The notes under the pieces were generated by a model. That model was not told the origin of the DNA, did not search any database, and saw only the letters and a list, made by a program, of their open reading frames with translations. Positions 15,980 through 24,456 of a DNA stretch of 64,000 bases are shown here, piece after piece; the stretch's first letter is position 1, and each line of letters begins with the position of its first letter. The DNA comes from Nocardia transvalensis (GTDB taxonomy: Bacteria; Actinomycetota; Actinomycetes; Mycobacteriales; Mycobacteriaceae), in contig NZ_JADLQQ010000005.1 of assembly GCF_015477765.1 (NCBI RefSeq), positions 558,001-622,000 of the forward strand, in the 5' to 3' direction. The position numbers were made by a program, and so were the translations under genes.

Positions 15980-17107
15980 ATGGATTTTGCACTGACTGCC
16001 GCGCAGCTCGAGCGATACGAGGAGTTGCTCGATGAGACACGGAATCGGCTGGCGGACAGCGGCGCATCCGCCGCGGACAAGTGGAAAACCGCCGCGGCCC
16101 TCGGATTCACCGGCTTGTGCATCCCGGCCGAGTATGGTGGCAGCGGTTTCGGCGCGCTCGACACGGCACTGTGCCTGGAGGCATTCGGGCGCGGGTGCCC
16201 CGACACCGGGCTCGTCTTCGCGGTCTCCGCCCACCTGCTCGCCGGCGCCGTAGCCGTCCGGGATTTCGGCTCCGAGCGCCTGCGTCGCGAGCTGTTGCCG
16301 AGCCTGGCCTCCGGCGATCTGACGGCCGCCAACGCCATCACCGAAGACGATGCGGGTTCCGATACCAGTCGGCTCGCGGTGACCGCACGCCGCAGCGACA
16401 CGGGATATGTGATCGACGGGGAGAAATCGTTCGTCAGCAACGGTCCCACCGCCGGTGTGCTGGTGACGTATGCGTCCACCGCTCCCGACGGCGGGTTCCT
16501 CGGTAACTCGGCATTCGCCGTCCCGTCCGAGCTGCCCGGCGTCCACCTCGGTGAGCCCTTCACCAAAATGGGGCTGGAGGGCTGCCTGGCGGGACGGGTG
16601 GGATTCCACGACTGCCTCGTGCCCGAGGACTACCTGCTCGGTGCCGAAGGGCAGGGTTCGGCGATCTTCGCCCACGCCATGACCTGGGAGCGTGCCTGCC
16701 TGTTCGCCGGCTACATCGGCATGATGGACGACCAGTTGGACCGCTGCGTCGCGCACGCGCGCCGACGACGGCAGTTCGGCCGTCCCATCGCCAGGTTCCA
16801 GGCCGTCTCGCACCGCATCGCCACGATGAAGCAGCGCCTCGAGAGTGCCCGACTGCTTGTGTACCGCGCCTGCTGGCTGATCGATCGAGACCACAGCGAG
16901 CAAGCCGCCGCTGCCGCGCTGTCGAAGGTCACCGTGTCCGAAGCGGCCGTTGCCAACAGCCTCGACGCCGTTCAGATCTTCGGATCGGAGGGCTATCTGG
17001 TCGAGGGCGGGGTCGAACGATACCTGCGGGACTCGGTGCCGACGCGGCTGTTCTCGGGCACCACCGAGATCCAGCGGGACATCATCGCGCGGGAGATGGG
17101 CCTGTGA
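15980..17107 (+). CDS. L-prolyl-PCP dehydrogenase (acyl-CoA dehydrogenase family, PltE/RedW/CloN3 type)
   Basis: A 375-residue flavoprotein. Motifs include NAITEDDAGSDTSRL, YVIDGEKSFVSNGP, RRRRQFGRPIARFQ and the C-terminal FSGTTEIQRD with the catalytic-base Glu. In the pyoluteorin, prodigiosin and clorobiocin pathways homologues oxidise L-prolyl-S-PCP to pyrrole-2-carboxyl-S-PCP. The call rests mainly on context: its stop overlaps the GTG of the proline adenylation gene, which overlaps the PCP gene. A GAGGAAA ribosome binding site precedes the ATG. The operon is led by operator site A. This is a different type from the heteromeric dehydrogenase at 12940-14085. Confidence 0.9.
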   Translation: MDFALTAAQLERYEELLDETRNRLADSGASAADKWKTAAALGFTGLCIPAEYGGSGFGALDTALCLEAFGRGCPDTGLVFAVSAHLLAGAVAVRDFGSERLRRELLPSLASGDLTAANAITEDDAGSDTSRLAVTARRSDTGYVIDGEKSFVSNGPTAGVLVTYASTAPDGGFLGNSAFAVPSELPGVHLGEPFTKMGLEGCLAGRVGFHDCLVPEDYLLGAEGQGSAIFAHAMTWERACLFAGYIGMMDDQLDRCVAHARRRRQFGRPIARFQAVSHRIATMKQRLESARLLVYRACWLIDRDHSEQAAAAALSKVTVSEAAVANSLDAVQIFGSEGYLVEGGVERYLRDSVPTRLFSGTTEIQRDIIAREMGL

Positions 17108-18612
17108 GTCTGCACGAACTACTCCTCGACACGGCCGCGCGGTATCCGGATCGAGTGGCCGTCGCGGGCCCGCTGGGTGAAATGACCTACGCTGAACTCG
17201 ACCGGATCGCGACCGGACTGGCCCGCGCGCTGACTCAGCGGGGAGTCGGTCGAGGTGACCGGGTCATCGTCTGGGACGACAAGTCCCCCAATACGATTGC
17301 CGCGATGCAGGCGGTCCTGCGCCTCGGCGCGGCTTACGTGCCCGTCGACGGTTCCACTCCGCCGAGCCGGGTGGCCGCGCTCGTCGGCGACTGCGGCGCG
17401 GCGGCGGTGTGTTCCACACGTCCACCCGTCGCAGATCTCCCTGCGGGCACGGCATGGCTCGATCCGTCGGCCCCGCCGCCCGCGCCCGACGACGCGATCG
17501 GCGAAGTCGTCGACGTCGACCCCGCCGATCCGGCCTACATCCTGTACACGTCGGGCTCGACGGGGACGCCCAAGGGCGTCTGTATCAGTCACGGAAATGC
17601 CCGTGCCTTCGTGGATTGGGCCGTCACCATGCTGGACGCCGGACCGGGCGACAGGTTCGCCAACCATGCGCCGCTGACCTTCGACCTGTCGGTACTCGAC
17701 CTCTACGCGGCCTTCGCGGTCGGGGCCTCGGTCCATCCGATCCCGGCCGAACTCGCCTATGCCCCGGTTCAACTCGCCGAGTTCCTGCGCGACCAGCAGA
17801 TCACGGTCTGGTACTCGGTCCCGTCGGTCCTGATCCTGATGATGCGAGACGGAGGGCTGCTCGATGCCCCGGCCCCGGCGGCACTGCGCGCCGTACTGTT
17901 CGCGGGCGAGCCGTTTCCCATCGGACACGTACGCGACCTGCGGGCATGGACCGGTGCGCGGCTGCTGAACCTGTTCGGGCCGACCGAGACCAATGTGTGT
18001 ACCGCTCACGAGGTGACCGACGCCGACCTGCTGCGCGACCGGCCGGTCCCCATCGGACAGGCCACCTGTGGCAACAAGGTCTGGGCCGAGCGGCCCGACG
18101 GGGTGGTGGCCGGGCCGGGCGAGGAGGGCGAGCTGGTCGTCGCGGGCCCGACGGTGATGTTGGGTTACTGGGGACAGGACCCGCAGCGCGGGGTCTACCG
18201 CACCGGAGACATGGTGCGGGTTCTCGACGACCGAACCTTCGACTACCTCGGGCGCCGGGATCATCTGATCAAGGTCCGCGGCCACCGCGTCGAGCTCGGC
18301 GAGGTGGAGGCCTCACTGGTCGCGCATCCCGCCGTGGCCGAAGCCGTTGCGGCCGTGCGCGGAACGGGTATCGATGCCCGTCTCGTCCTCTTCGTGGTGG
18401 CGCGGCCGGGGCACCGGCTCAGCGTGTTGGAGATCAAGCGGCACAGCGCCGAAAGACTGCCGCGCTACATGATCCCGGACGAGGTGCACTTCGTGTCATC
18501 GCTGCCGAGAACCCGGACCGGGAAGACCGACCGTGCCGCTCTGCTCGCGACGGCGCCCGAACGCAAGCACCCATCACCGATCCCTGCCGAAAGCACAAGG
18601 AGCACACCATGA
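17104..18612 (+). CDS. L-proline:PCP adenylation enzyme (PltF/RedM/CloN4 type)
   Basis: A stand-alone 502-residue adenylation enzyme (A3 YTSGSTGTPKG, A5 LFGPTETNVC, A7 YRTGDM, A10 near RTGKTDR). The block VWYSVPSVLILMM is typical of the proline-activating enzymes of pyrrole pathways. By hand alignment with GrsA the ten specificity residues read D-L-L-Y-L-A-L-V-C-K, which is the code I recall for PltF/RedM-type L-proline activation. It would load L-proline on the PCP encoded immediately downstream (ATGA overlap). Together with the upstream dehydrogenase this gives pyrrole-2-carboxyl-PCP, the acyl group esterified in nargenicin A1. It starts with GTG at 17104. Confidence 0.94.
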   Translation: MSLHELLLDTAARYPDRVAVAGPLGEMTYAELDRIATGLARALTQRGVGRGDRVIVWDDKSPNTIAAMQAVLRLGAAYVPVDGSTPPSRVAALVGDCGAAAVCSTRPPVADLPAGTAWLDPSAPPPAPDDAIGEVVDVDPADPAYILYTSGSTGTPKGVCISHGNARAFVDWAVTMLDAGPGDRFANHAPLTFDLSVLDLYAAFAVGASVHPIPAELAYAPVQLAEFLRDQQITVWYSVPSVLILMMRDGGLLDAPAPAALRAVLFAGEPFPIGHVRDLRAWTGARLLNLFGPTETNVCTAHEVTDADLLRDRPVPIGQATCGNKVWAERPDGVVAGPGEEGELVVAGPTVMLGYWGQDPQRGVYRTGDMVRVLDDRTFDYLGRRDHLIKVRGHRVELGEVEASLVAHPAVAEAVAAVRGTGIDARLVLFVVARPGHRLSVLEIKRHSAERLPRYMIPDEVHFVSSLPRTRTGKTDRAALLATAPERKHPSPIPAESTRSTP

Positions 18613-18884
18613 CACAGGCCGAACTGACCGAACAACTATTGGCTTTCATCCGGGAACGGTTTCTCGATGACGACCCGGCCAGCAAGCTGGACGGCGAAAC
18701 CCCGCTACTCGACTGGGGAATCCTCAACTCGGTCAACACGGCGGAGCTGATCAGCTTCATCCGCTCGGAGTTCGACTGTCCTGTCGACCAGTCCAGCGTC
18801 AACGTGCGGAATTTCCGCAACGCGAACTGCATTGCCGCCCTGATCCTCGACACCACCGCGACGGGCCGTGACCAGTCGGCGTGA
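18609..18884 (+). CDS. Stand-alone peptidyl carrier protein for the pyrrole cassette (PltL/RedO/CloN5 type)
   Basis: A 91-residue carrier protein. The segment LDGETPLLDWGILNSVNTAELISFI is the carrier core; the phosphopantetheine Ser sits in LNSVNT instead of the usual DSL, as in other stand-alone pyrrole PCPs with divergent motifs. It would carry prolyl, then pyrrole-2-carboxyl groups. The ATG overlaps the adenylation gene stop (ATGA). A strong terminator begins 5 nt after its stop codon, closing the three-gene operon. Confidence 0.92.
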   Translation: MTQAELTEQLLAFIRERFLDDDPASKLDGETPLLDWGILNSVNTAELISFIRSEFDCPVDQSSVNVRNFRNANCIAALILDTTATGRDQSA

Positions 18885-18888
18885 GATT

Positions 18889-18943
18889 CCGTCTCGGTGC
18901 GGTGGTGGTCATCCGTCGGATGAGCACCACCGCACCGAGACGG
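18889..18943. terminator. Bidirectional terminator hairpin
   Basis: A perfect 19-bp inverted repeat: arm CCGTCTCGGTGCGGTGGTG at 18889-18907 pairs with 18925-18943. The 17-nt loop contains its own small hairpin (CATCC-GTC-GGATG). It separates the convergent PCP (plus) and LuxR-type regulator (minus) genes and should stop transcription from both sides. Confidence 0.9.
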
Positions 18944-18950
18944 ATCGCGT

Positions 18951-19319
18951 TCAGCAGATCGCCGATTCCAGATGATTCGGTATGTAGGCACACCCGCAGC
19001 GGCGTCCCATCGTGTTGCTCACGTTACGGCCGTGTTGCGCAAGCTGATAGGCGTACGAGACCAGGCCGGCCTGCAGCCGTGATTCGACACCGAGCTTTGC
19101 CATGATTCGCGCTACATGCGCCTTCACCGTGCGTTCAGTGATCTGTAACTGACCGGCAATGGCTCGGTTCGATCGCCCATTCCCAAGCAGCCAGAACACT
19201 TGAATCTCCCGAGACGACAGCAATGCTGCGCGCGCCGTCTCGTTCTGCCATGTCGGAGGAGTAATCTCGGTCAAGCAATCTTGCCGATCCAGCTTTCCAT
19301 GCCCAAGCTCTTCAGACAT
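18951..19319 (-). CDS. Small LuxR-type HTH regulator without receiver domain
   Basis: A 122-residue protein when started at the ATG at 19319, which has a GGGAAGAAAG site just upstream; a longer frame from 19376 adds 19 residues without support. The C-terminal half is a GerE/NarL helix-turn-helix (LSSREIQVFWLLGNGRSNRAIAG, then ITERTVKAHVARIMAKLGV). The N-terminal 35 residues have no recognisable sensor or receiver domain, so it is an orphan DNA-binding protein. Its position inside the cluster makes it the best local candidate for binding the shared 17-bp operators, but this is inference. Confidence 0.85.
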   Translation of the reverse strand: MSEELGHGKLDRQDCLTEITPPTWQNETARAALLSSREIQVFWLLGNGRSNRAIAGQLQITERTVKAHVARIMAKLGVESRLQAGLVSYAYQLAQHGRNVSNTMGRRCGCAYIPNHLESAIC

Positions 19320-20074
19320 CAAACTTTCTTCCCGTGGCTGCCGCGGGTTCACAATACCCGTCCGACTTCCGCGCAATTCCAGAGAAACGCGCGATCATTT
19401 CTCCTGCGGCGACAGTGGCTCCTACACAGGCAATACCATGCACTCGAAGGTAGCGGAAGATCAAGTGTCCGCAGGAAACTACAATTGGACGCCCTCAGCT
19501 AACTCCGACTCGCGTATCCCCCTTTTCCAGGCGATCGAACAACACTCATCCTACCTATCGGGATGATACCGTACCTGAAATTTTGTTCCAACCGGAACCG
19601 GGAAAGGATGACGACTTCCAGTTCGGTGCGCGATGCCATCCGTTCGACGATACGCCCACTGCCACACCAGCGATCACACTCTGTCGCCCGGCCGGTTCGG
19701 CACCCACGCGCCGAAGGCGTTGTGCTATATGGGGGTTGGAATCACCCACCACACCGCTGCGGCGGGCCATCACTGTGAAGTCGTTATCCGCCAACGGCTC
19801 TCGAGCACACGCGCAGCTGAGCAGCTCGAGGCACGGCTTCCGGCCGATGCGGCGCGGTGAGAGGGCGGACGGTGATCGCGGTGAAAATCCATTCACATCT
19901 GAATGTAAAATTCTCGCCTCCTCGACGGGACCGGATCTGCGGGGCTGGGTTCCAGCGCTGGACGCCCCTTCTTGTACTGTCGTCCCGGTTGAAAACATTT
20001 GACTCGATAGGGCAGACCTCTGTCCAACAACCGGCACGCCCGGCCGACATCCGACTGTTGTGAGAGGAGCAGGG
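19320..20074. other. Intergenic region between the divergent LuxR-type and LysR regulators
   Basis: About 755 nt with no convincing gene. Frames of 70-190 codons exist on both strands (for example 19555-20115 minus, 19583-20002 plus), but they are Arg/Ser/Pro-rich shadow-type translations without family resemblance. The region probably holds the promoters of the two regulator genes. I see no copy of the cluster 17-bp element here. Confidence 0.45.
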
Positions 20075-21022
20075 GTGGAACTGGACCTGGGTGCGGTCCG
20101 TGCATTCGTCGTCATCGCCGACCACCAGCACTTCGGCGAGGCGGCGGACCAGCTGGGGCTGACTCAGCAGGCGGTCTCCAAGCGCATCGCGAAGCTGGAA
20201 GCCGCGCTGGGCACGGCACTGTTCCACCGCTCTCGGCAGGGAAGCGCCCTCACCGAGGACGGGGCGGCCTTCCTCCCCCATGCCCGAGCCCTCATCGCGC
20301 TCGCCGATCAGGCCACCGCGTCGTTGCGGGGAAGTAACCGGCCGTTGCGGGTGGACGTGCTCGGCACGCGCCTCGCGGCCACCGAACTGATCAGGACGTT
20401 CCACGAGACCCACCCCGACGTGGAGATCGATATCGTGACGTCCAGCGGATTGCGAAGCGGACGATCGGCTCTCGTCAACGGCACGATCGACGTCGCCTTC
20501 GCGCGAGTGGTCGGCGCACTCGACCCCGCCATCGAACACATGCCGGCGTATCTCGAACCCCTGCACATTCTGGTCGGCCGCAAGCACCCGCTCGCCGACC
20601 AGCGGCGGGTCCGGCTCGCCGATCTCGAGAGTTCGATCGCCCGGATGCCCGGCAACGAACCGGGCAGCGAATGGGCGCAATTCTACGACGATCTCGCCCA
20701 GGCCTTCGGGCTCACCATCGATACCGAGGGACCGAACTTCGGCCTGGATCACATGCTCGACGAGATCGCCGCATCACGCGAGAAGTACATGTTCTCCGGC
20801 GAGCGACTGCGCGTCCCTTGGCATCCCGACATCTGCCGGATTCCCCTCGTCGATCCGACACCCGGCTATCCGCACTCAATGCTGTGGCACCGACGCAACC
20901 GGCACCGCGCCCTGCCTCGCCTCATCGGCTACATCGCCGCCGACTTCCGCCCGATCGACCCCGAACGTCATTGGCTTCCGCCGGCCGAGATCCGCGGCGG
21001 CCTGTGGGCCCGATCCGCCTGA
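20075..21022 (+). CDS. LysR-family transcriptional regulator
   Basis: A 315-residue protein. The N-terminal winged helix (MELDLGAVRAFVVIADHQHF, then LTQQAVSKRIAKLEAALGTALFHR) and a C-terminal substrate-binding domain (about residues 85-300) are complete. GTG at 20075 is preferred over GTG at 20060 because AGAGGAG lies about 6 nt before it and the protein then begins as LysR proteins usually do. It ends 13 nt from the convergent SDR gene. It may control cluster genes or only itself; no T-N11-A site was assigned. Confidence 0.9.
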   Translation: MELDLGAVRAFVVIADHQHFGEAADQLGLTQQAVSKRIAKLEAALGTALFHRSRQGSALTEDGAAFLPHARALIALADQATASLRGSNRPLRVDVLGTRLAATELIRTFHETHPDVEIDIVTSSGLRSGRSALVNGTIDVAFARVVGALDPAIEHMPAYLEPLHILVGRKHPLADQRRVRLADLESSIARMPGNEPGSEWAQFYDDLAQAFGLTIDTEGPNFGLDHMLDEIAASREKYMFSGERLRVPWHPDICRIPLVDPTPGYPHSMLWHRRNRHRALPRLIGYIAADFRPIDPERHWLPPAEIRGGLWARSA

Positions 21023-21035
21023 GTGACATGATGTT

Positions 21036-21962
21036 TCACGGAGCGAGGCCGACCAGTGCGGCGGTCTGGTGCCACAGTCGTTCGCAGCGTTCGGGATCGG
21101 TGGTGTGGGGCGCGGTTTCGACAGGGGCGCGCCCGACGAAGAAGCGGCCGGAGACACCCGCCACGTCGGGCGCGGTGGCCAGCCATACCGGGGTCAGCGC
21201 GCCGACGTCGGGACCGGGCAACTGTGTGGGATCGGACCGGCCGTGCTCCCACTGCCCGACGCCCGGCTGGGGGCCGGGCTGGGGCAGGATCCCGTCGCGG
21301 TGAGCCTGCACGATGACCGGGCCGAGCCCGGGCGCCTCCCCGCCGAGCCCCGTGCCGGCGATCGTGCCGGGGTGACAGACATTGACGGTGACATCCGTCC
21401 CCGCCAGGCGCCGGGCGAGGGCGTAGGCGAACATCGTGTTCATGTTCTTGCTGCGTGCGTATCCGTAGTACGGCCACAGGCCGGTGTGCTCGCCCAGGCG
21501 CTTCGGGTCGGAGTTCGTGATGTCGTCCAGGTCGACCGGCTCGTGCGCCAGCAGAACCGGATCGGAGGCGATGATGATCAACCGGGAGTGCTGCACCGTC
21601 GTGGACAGGGTTCGCAACAGCAGATACGGCGCCAGATAGTTGATGGTCAACATCCGCGGCAACCCCGCGGAGGTCATTCGATCCACGGGAGCCACCACGG
21701 CGGCGTTGCTGACGACGACATCCGGCGGCGGCCCGGCCGACAACCTCTCGGCGAGGCCGCGTACCTGGTCCAGCTCCGCGAGATCGGCCCGTTCCAGAAC
21801 GAGATCGGCGCCCGGGACGGCCGCCGCGATCCGCTCCCGGGCCTCCCGAAGCCGAGAATCGCTGCGGCCCACCAGTGTTACCGTGCGACCGGGTCCGGCG
21901 AGGCGACGTGCGATGGCCTCACCGATCCCGTTGGTCGCCCCTGTTACGACCGCGTGCTTCAC
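21036..21962 (-). CDS. Short-chain dehydrogenase/reductase (retinol dehydrogenase-like)
   Basis: A 308-residue SDR. The NAD(P)-binding motif is TGATNGIG, NAA is in VVSNAAVV, and the catalytic Ser/Tyr/Lys are in IASD and GYARSKNM. The GTG start at 21962 has a GAGGGAGAG ribosome binding site; the longer open frame upstream belongs to the shadow of the dioxygenase gene. It is 34 nt downstream of the PhyH gene and shares its operon, driven from operator site B. A role as a tailoring oxidoreductase of the macrolide is likely, but the substrate is unknown. Confidence 0.87.
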   Translation of the reverse strand: MKHAVVTGATNGIGEAIARRLAGPGRTVTLVGRSDSRLREARERIAAAVPGADLVLERADLAELDQVRGLAERLSAGPPPDVVVSNAAVVAPVDRMTSAGLPRMLTINYLAPYLLLRTLSTTVQHSRLIIIASDPVLLAHEPVDLDDITNSDPKRLGEHTGLWPYYGYARSKNMNTMFAYALARRLAGTDVTVNVCHPGTIAGTGLGGEAPGLGPVIVQAHRDGILPQPGPQPGVGQWEHGRSDPTQLPGPDVGALTPVWLATAPDVAGVSGRFFVGRAPVETAPHTTDPERCERLWHQTAALVGLAP

Positions 21963-21996
21963 TGCTCTCCCTCGTCGAATACGAACTGTGGTGTTC

Positions 21997-22794
21997 TCAC
22001 ACGAAGTCGGCGACCCGCGGATAGATGTCATCGGGCGGCAGCTGGCCGGTCTCCAGATCCGCCCACTGGTGACCCGGATGCGGGCGATAGGTCGCTTCCG
22101 CATCGGTGTAGGTGGTGATGAAGGCGACGCGGTCGGCCTGCGAGAAGTTGCCGCCGGCGGTGTGCCCGGTCCGCCACTGATGGAACGTGGCGTCGCCGGC
22201 GCGCAGCGGAACGGTGACCCGTCGCTCCCAAGCGAGCTGCGGATAGGTGTCGAACAGATAGGAATCCGGGTTCTGCTGCGCCGCCGACAGCGGGGCACGG
22301 AACGGTTCCGGCCGCCGATGCGAGCCGGGGATGAAGGTCATGCACCCGCGCTCGACCGGAACATCCACCAGCGCGATCCACGCGTTCAGCAGCAGCCGGC
22401 CGTCCAGCGGTGCGAGCGTCAGATCGTCGTGCCACATGGTGGGCAGCTCGTCGCCGGGAGACTTGACGAGAGTCTCACCGCCCCATACCCGCAACGAAAT
22501 ACCGGACAGTTGCTCGGCGATCGCGCCGATCCTGGGGTGACGAGCGAGGCCGCGCAGCACCTCGTTGTTGCGGAAGGCGTCCTTGGTGGTCCGAACCGCG
22601 GTCCGGCCGACCTTCATGCCCATGCCGGCCACCATGCCCTCGCGCTCGATGGCCTCCAGCGCCGCCTCCCGGTAGTGCGCTACCTCCTCCGGGGTGAGCA
22701 CATTCGGGATGTGCGTGAAACCGTCCTCTCTGAACTGCGTAACAAATCGCTGGTCAACGACGTCCGATCGCGTCTGATTACTCGTTTCGGTCAC
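21997..22794 (-). CDS. Phytanoyl-CoA dioxygenase (PhyH) family Fe(II)/2-oxoglutarate oxygenase
   Basis: A 265-residue protein when begun at GTG 22794, which has GGGAGA about 7 nt upstream; an ATG at 22821 is the alternative. Metal ligands are the HxD of MWHDDLTLAP and the distal His of RTGHTAGGNFSQ, and ADRVAF holds the 2-oxoglutarate Arg. Family members hydroxylate unactivated carbons or form ethers and epoxides. Under operator site B it is a candidate for one of the oxygenations needed to turn the macrolide core into nodusmicin (C8/C13 ether, C18 or C2 hydroxylation). Confidence 0.88.
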   Translation of the reverse strand: MTETSNQTRSDVVDQRFVTQFREDGFTHIPNVLTPEEVAHYREAALEAIEREGMVAGMGMKVGRTAVRTTKDAFRNNEVLRGLARHPRIGAIAEQLSGISLRVWGGETLVKSPGDELPTMWHDDLTLAPLDGRLLLNAWIALVDVPVERGCMTFIPGSHRRPEPFRAPLSAAQQNPDSYLFDTYPQLAWERRVTVPLRAGDATFHQWRTGHTAGGNFSQADRVAFITTYTDAEATYRPHPGHQWADLETGQLPPDDIYPRVADFV

Positions 22795-22859
22795 GTCGAT
22801 TCTCCCGTCATTCCTGGGCATGAACGAACTATTTCTAAACGCGCCCGAGTCCCGACGTA

Positions 22860-22909
22860 AAGTGAACCTTCGTGCATCGCACCAAGGTTTAATGTACGAA
22901 GGTTCACTT
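22860..22909. promoter_or_regulatory. Cluster operator, site B (PhyH-SDR / P450-ferredoxin-methyltransferase)
   Basis: AAGTGAACCTTCGTGCA (22860-22876) and the inverse TGTACGAAGGTTCACTT (22893-22909) match in 16 of 17 positions and are 16 nt apart. A third inverse copy, CGCACCAAGGTTTAATG (22878-22894), fills the spacer. It lies between the divergent dioxygenase and P450 genes. This is the cleanest of the four sites. Confidence 0.75.
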
Positions 22910-22981
22910 CTAATTCGCCGCCGACCTGAGCAAGACTGCGACCATGTCGACATCCGTTGCAGAGTTACAAGAGTCAGCACA

Positions 22982-24199
22982 ATGACGACGCTCGACGAAA
23001 ATCAGGCCGCGGTCCGCAACTTTCCGATGCGACGTCAATGTCCGTTCGCTCCGGCAGCGGAATACGCCGAGCTCCGCGAGCAGGGACCGCTCGCCCGCGT
23101 CATGCTGCCCAGCGGACAGCAGGCGTGGGTGGTGACCCGATACGACGAGGTGCAGCGGGTACTGGCGCACCCGCAGATCAGTACCGACATCACCCGCCCG
23201 GGCTTTCCCGAGCTGACCTCGGCCCCGGATGCCGAACGCTATCAGTTGTTCGAGGGCGAGTTCTTCAACATGGATTCACCCGAGCACGACATCTATCGGC
23301 GAATGCTGATCCCGGAGTTCAGCTTCAAGCGCATCAAGGCGCTGCGTGCGGGCATTCAGGCCATGATCGATGAGCTGCTCGACACCATGCTCGCCGCCGG
23401 TCCCCCGGCCGATCTCGCCGAGGCGTTCGCCCTGCCGGTCGCATCGCTGGGCATCTGCCAGCTCCTCGGCATCCCCTACGAGGACCACAGGTTCTTCCAG
23501 TCCCGGGTGCGGACCCGCAAGATCGAGGCATCCGAGGACATGCTGGCCCCGGTCGCGGAGCTGCGGGCCTATACCGATGACGTGATCACCCGGGCCGAGC
23601 GCGACCCCGGCGACAACCTCATCGGCCGACTGGTCACCCAGCGGGTCCTGACCGGCGAGATCACCCACAACGCGGCCGTCGGCATGGTCCTGCAGTTGCT
23701 GATCGCCGCACACGAGACGACGTCGAACATGATCATGCTCGGCACCCTCACCCTGCTGCGGCACCCCGAACAGCTCGCCGAGCTGCGGGCCGACCCGGCG
23801 CTGTGGCCCGGTGCGGTGGACGAGTTGCTGCGGTACCACTCGGTCGCGGACGGGCCGACCTTCGCCCGAATCGCCCTCGGCGACATCGAGGTCGGCGATC
23901 AGGTCATTCGGGCGGGCGACGCGGTCTTCGCGCTGTGCGCCTCGGCCAATCACGACGAGCGGGCCTTCGCCCGGGCCGGTGAGTTCGACATCCACCGCAG
24001 CGCCGGCAATCACCTGGCTTTCGGATACGGCGTCCATCAATGCATCGGCCAGAATCTGGCCCGCGCCTGGCTGGAGAGCTCCTACGAGACGCTGTTCCGG
24101 CGCGTTCCCACGCTCCGGCTGAATGCGGAGGTCGAGGACCTGTCGTTCAAATACGACGCCGCGATCTTCGGCCTGGACGAGTTCCCCGTCACCTGGTAG
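22982..24199 (+). CDS. Cytochrome P450 monooxygenase
   Basis: A 405-residue CYP107-like bacterial P450. Heme ligand Cys near residue 354 lies in FGYGVHQCIGQNLAR, the I-helix motif is LIAAHETTSN, and the ExxR motif is ELLRY. ATG 22982 is chosen because the family N terminus starts there; the open frame upstream runs through the operator. A ferredoxin gene follows after 8 nt and is its likely electron donor. It is a candidate for regioselective hydroxylation of the macrolide. Confidence 0.94.
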   Translation: MTTLDENQAAVRNFPMRRQCPFAPAAEYAELREQGPLARVMLPSGQQAWVVTRYDEVQRVLAHPQISTDITRPGFPELTSAPDAERYQLFEGEFFNMDSPEHDIYRRMLIPEFSFKRIKALRAGIQAMIDELLDTMLAAGPPADLAEAFALPVASLGICQLLGIPYEDHRFFQSRVRTRKIEASEDMLAPVAELRAYTDDVITRAERDPGDNLIGRLVTQRVLTGEITHNAAVGMVLQLLIAAHETTSNMIMLGTLTLLRHPEQLAELRADPALWPGAVDELLRYHSVADGPTFARIALGDIEVGDQVIRAGDAVFALCASANHDERAFARAGEFDIHRSAGNHLAFGYGVHQCIGQNLARAWLESSYETLFRRVPTLRLNAEVEDLSFKYDAAIFGLDEFPVTW

Positions 24200-24207
24200 G
24201 AGACCGC

Positions 24208-24456
24208 ATGCGCATCTCCGCGGACCGGGACCGCTGCATCGGCGTCGGTCACTGCCTTCGCACGGCCCCGGACCTCTTCGACTCCGGCGAGGACGGGCGG
24301 GTCGTCGTCCTCGATCCCGAACCCGATCCGGCACTGGCCGACACCGTGCGAAAGGTCGTCCGGCTCTGCCCCAATGCCGCCATCGCACTTCGAGAAGACC
24401 CCCAAGAGAAATCCGCAACCGAACGGGAAGAGACTGATGACAGTCAGCACGGATGA
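24208..24456 (+). CDS. Ferredoxin, [3Fe-4S]/[4Fe-4S] single-cluster type
   Basis: An 82-residue protein, typical of P450 redox partners. Cluster cysteines are in CIGVGHC (CX5C) and LCPNAAI; the three-Cys arrangement suggests a [3Fe-4S] cluster. GGAGA precedes the ATG at 24208. It follows the P450 gene directly, and its last 20 nt overlap the methyltransferase gene. No ferredoxin reductase is in the window, so reductase must come from elsewhere. Confidence 0.9.
   Translation: MRISADRDRCIGVGHCLRTAPDLFDSGEDGRVVVLDPEPDPALADTVRKVVRLCPNAAIALREDPQEKSATEREETDDSQHG

Noticed and set aside
15980..18884. Reading the pyrrole cassette as the PKS starter pathway, as in calcimycin
   Set aside because: The loading module is KSQ-type and not an entry point for a pyrrolyl carrier; ester tailoring fits better.
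19555..20115. Frames of 140-190 codons between the LuxR-type and LysR genes
   Set aside because: Composition is Ser/Arg/Pro-rich without family resemblance, and frames on both strands compete; no evidence for a gene.
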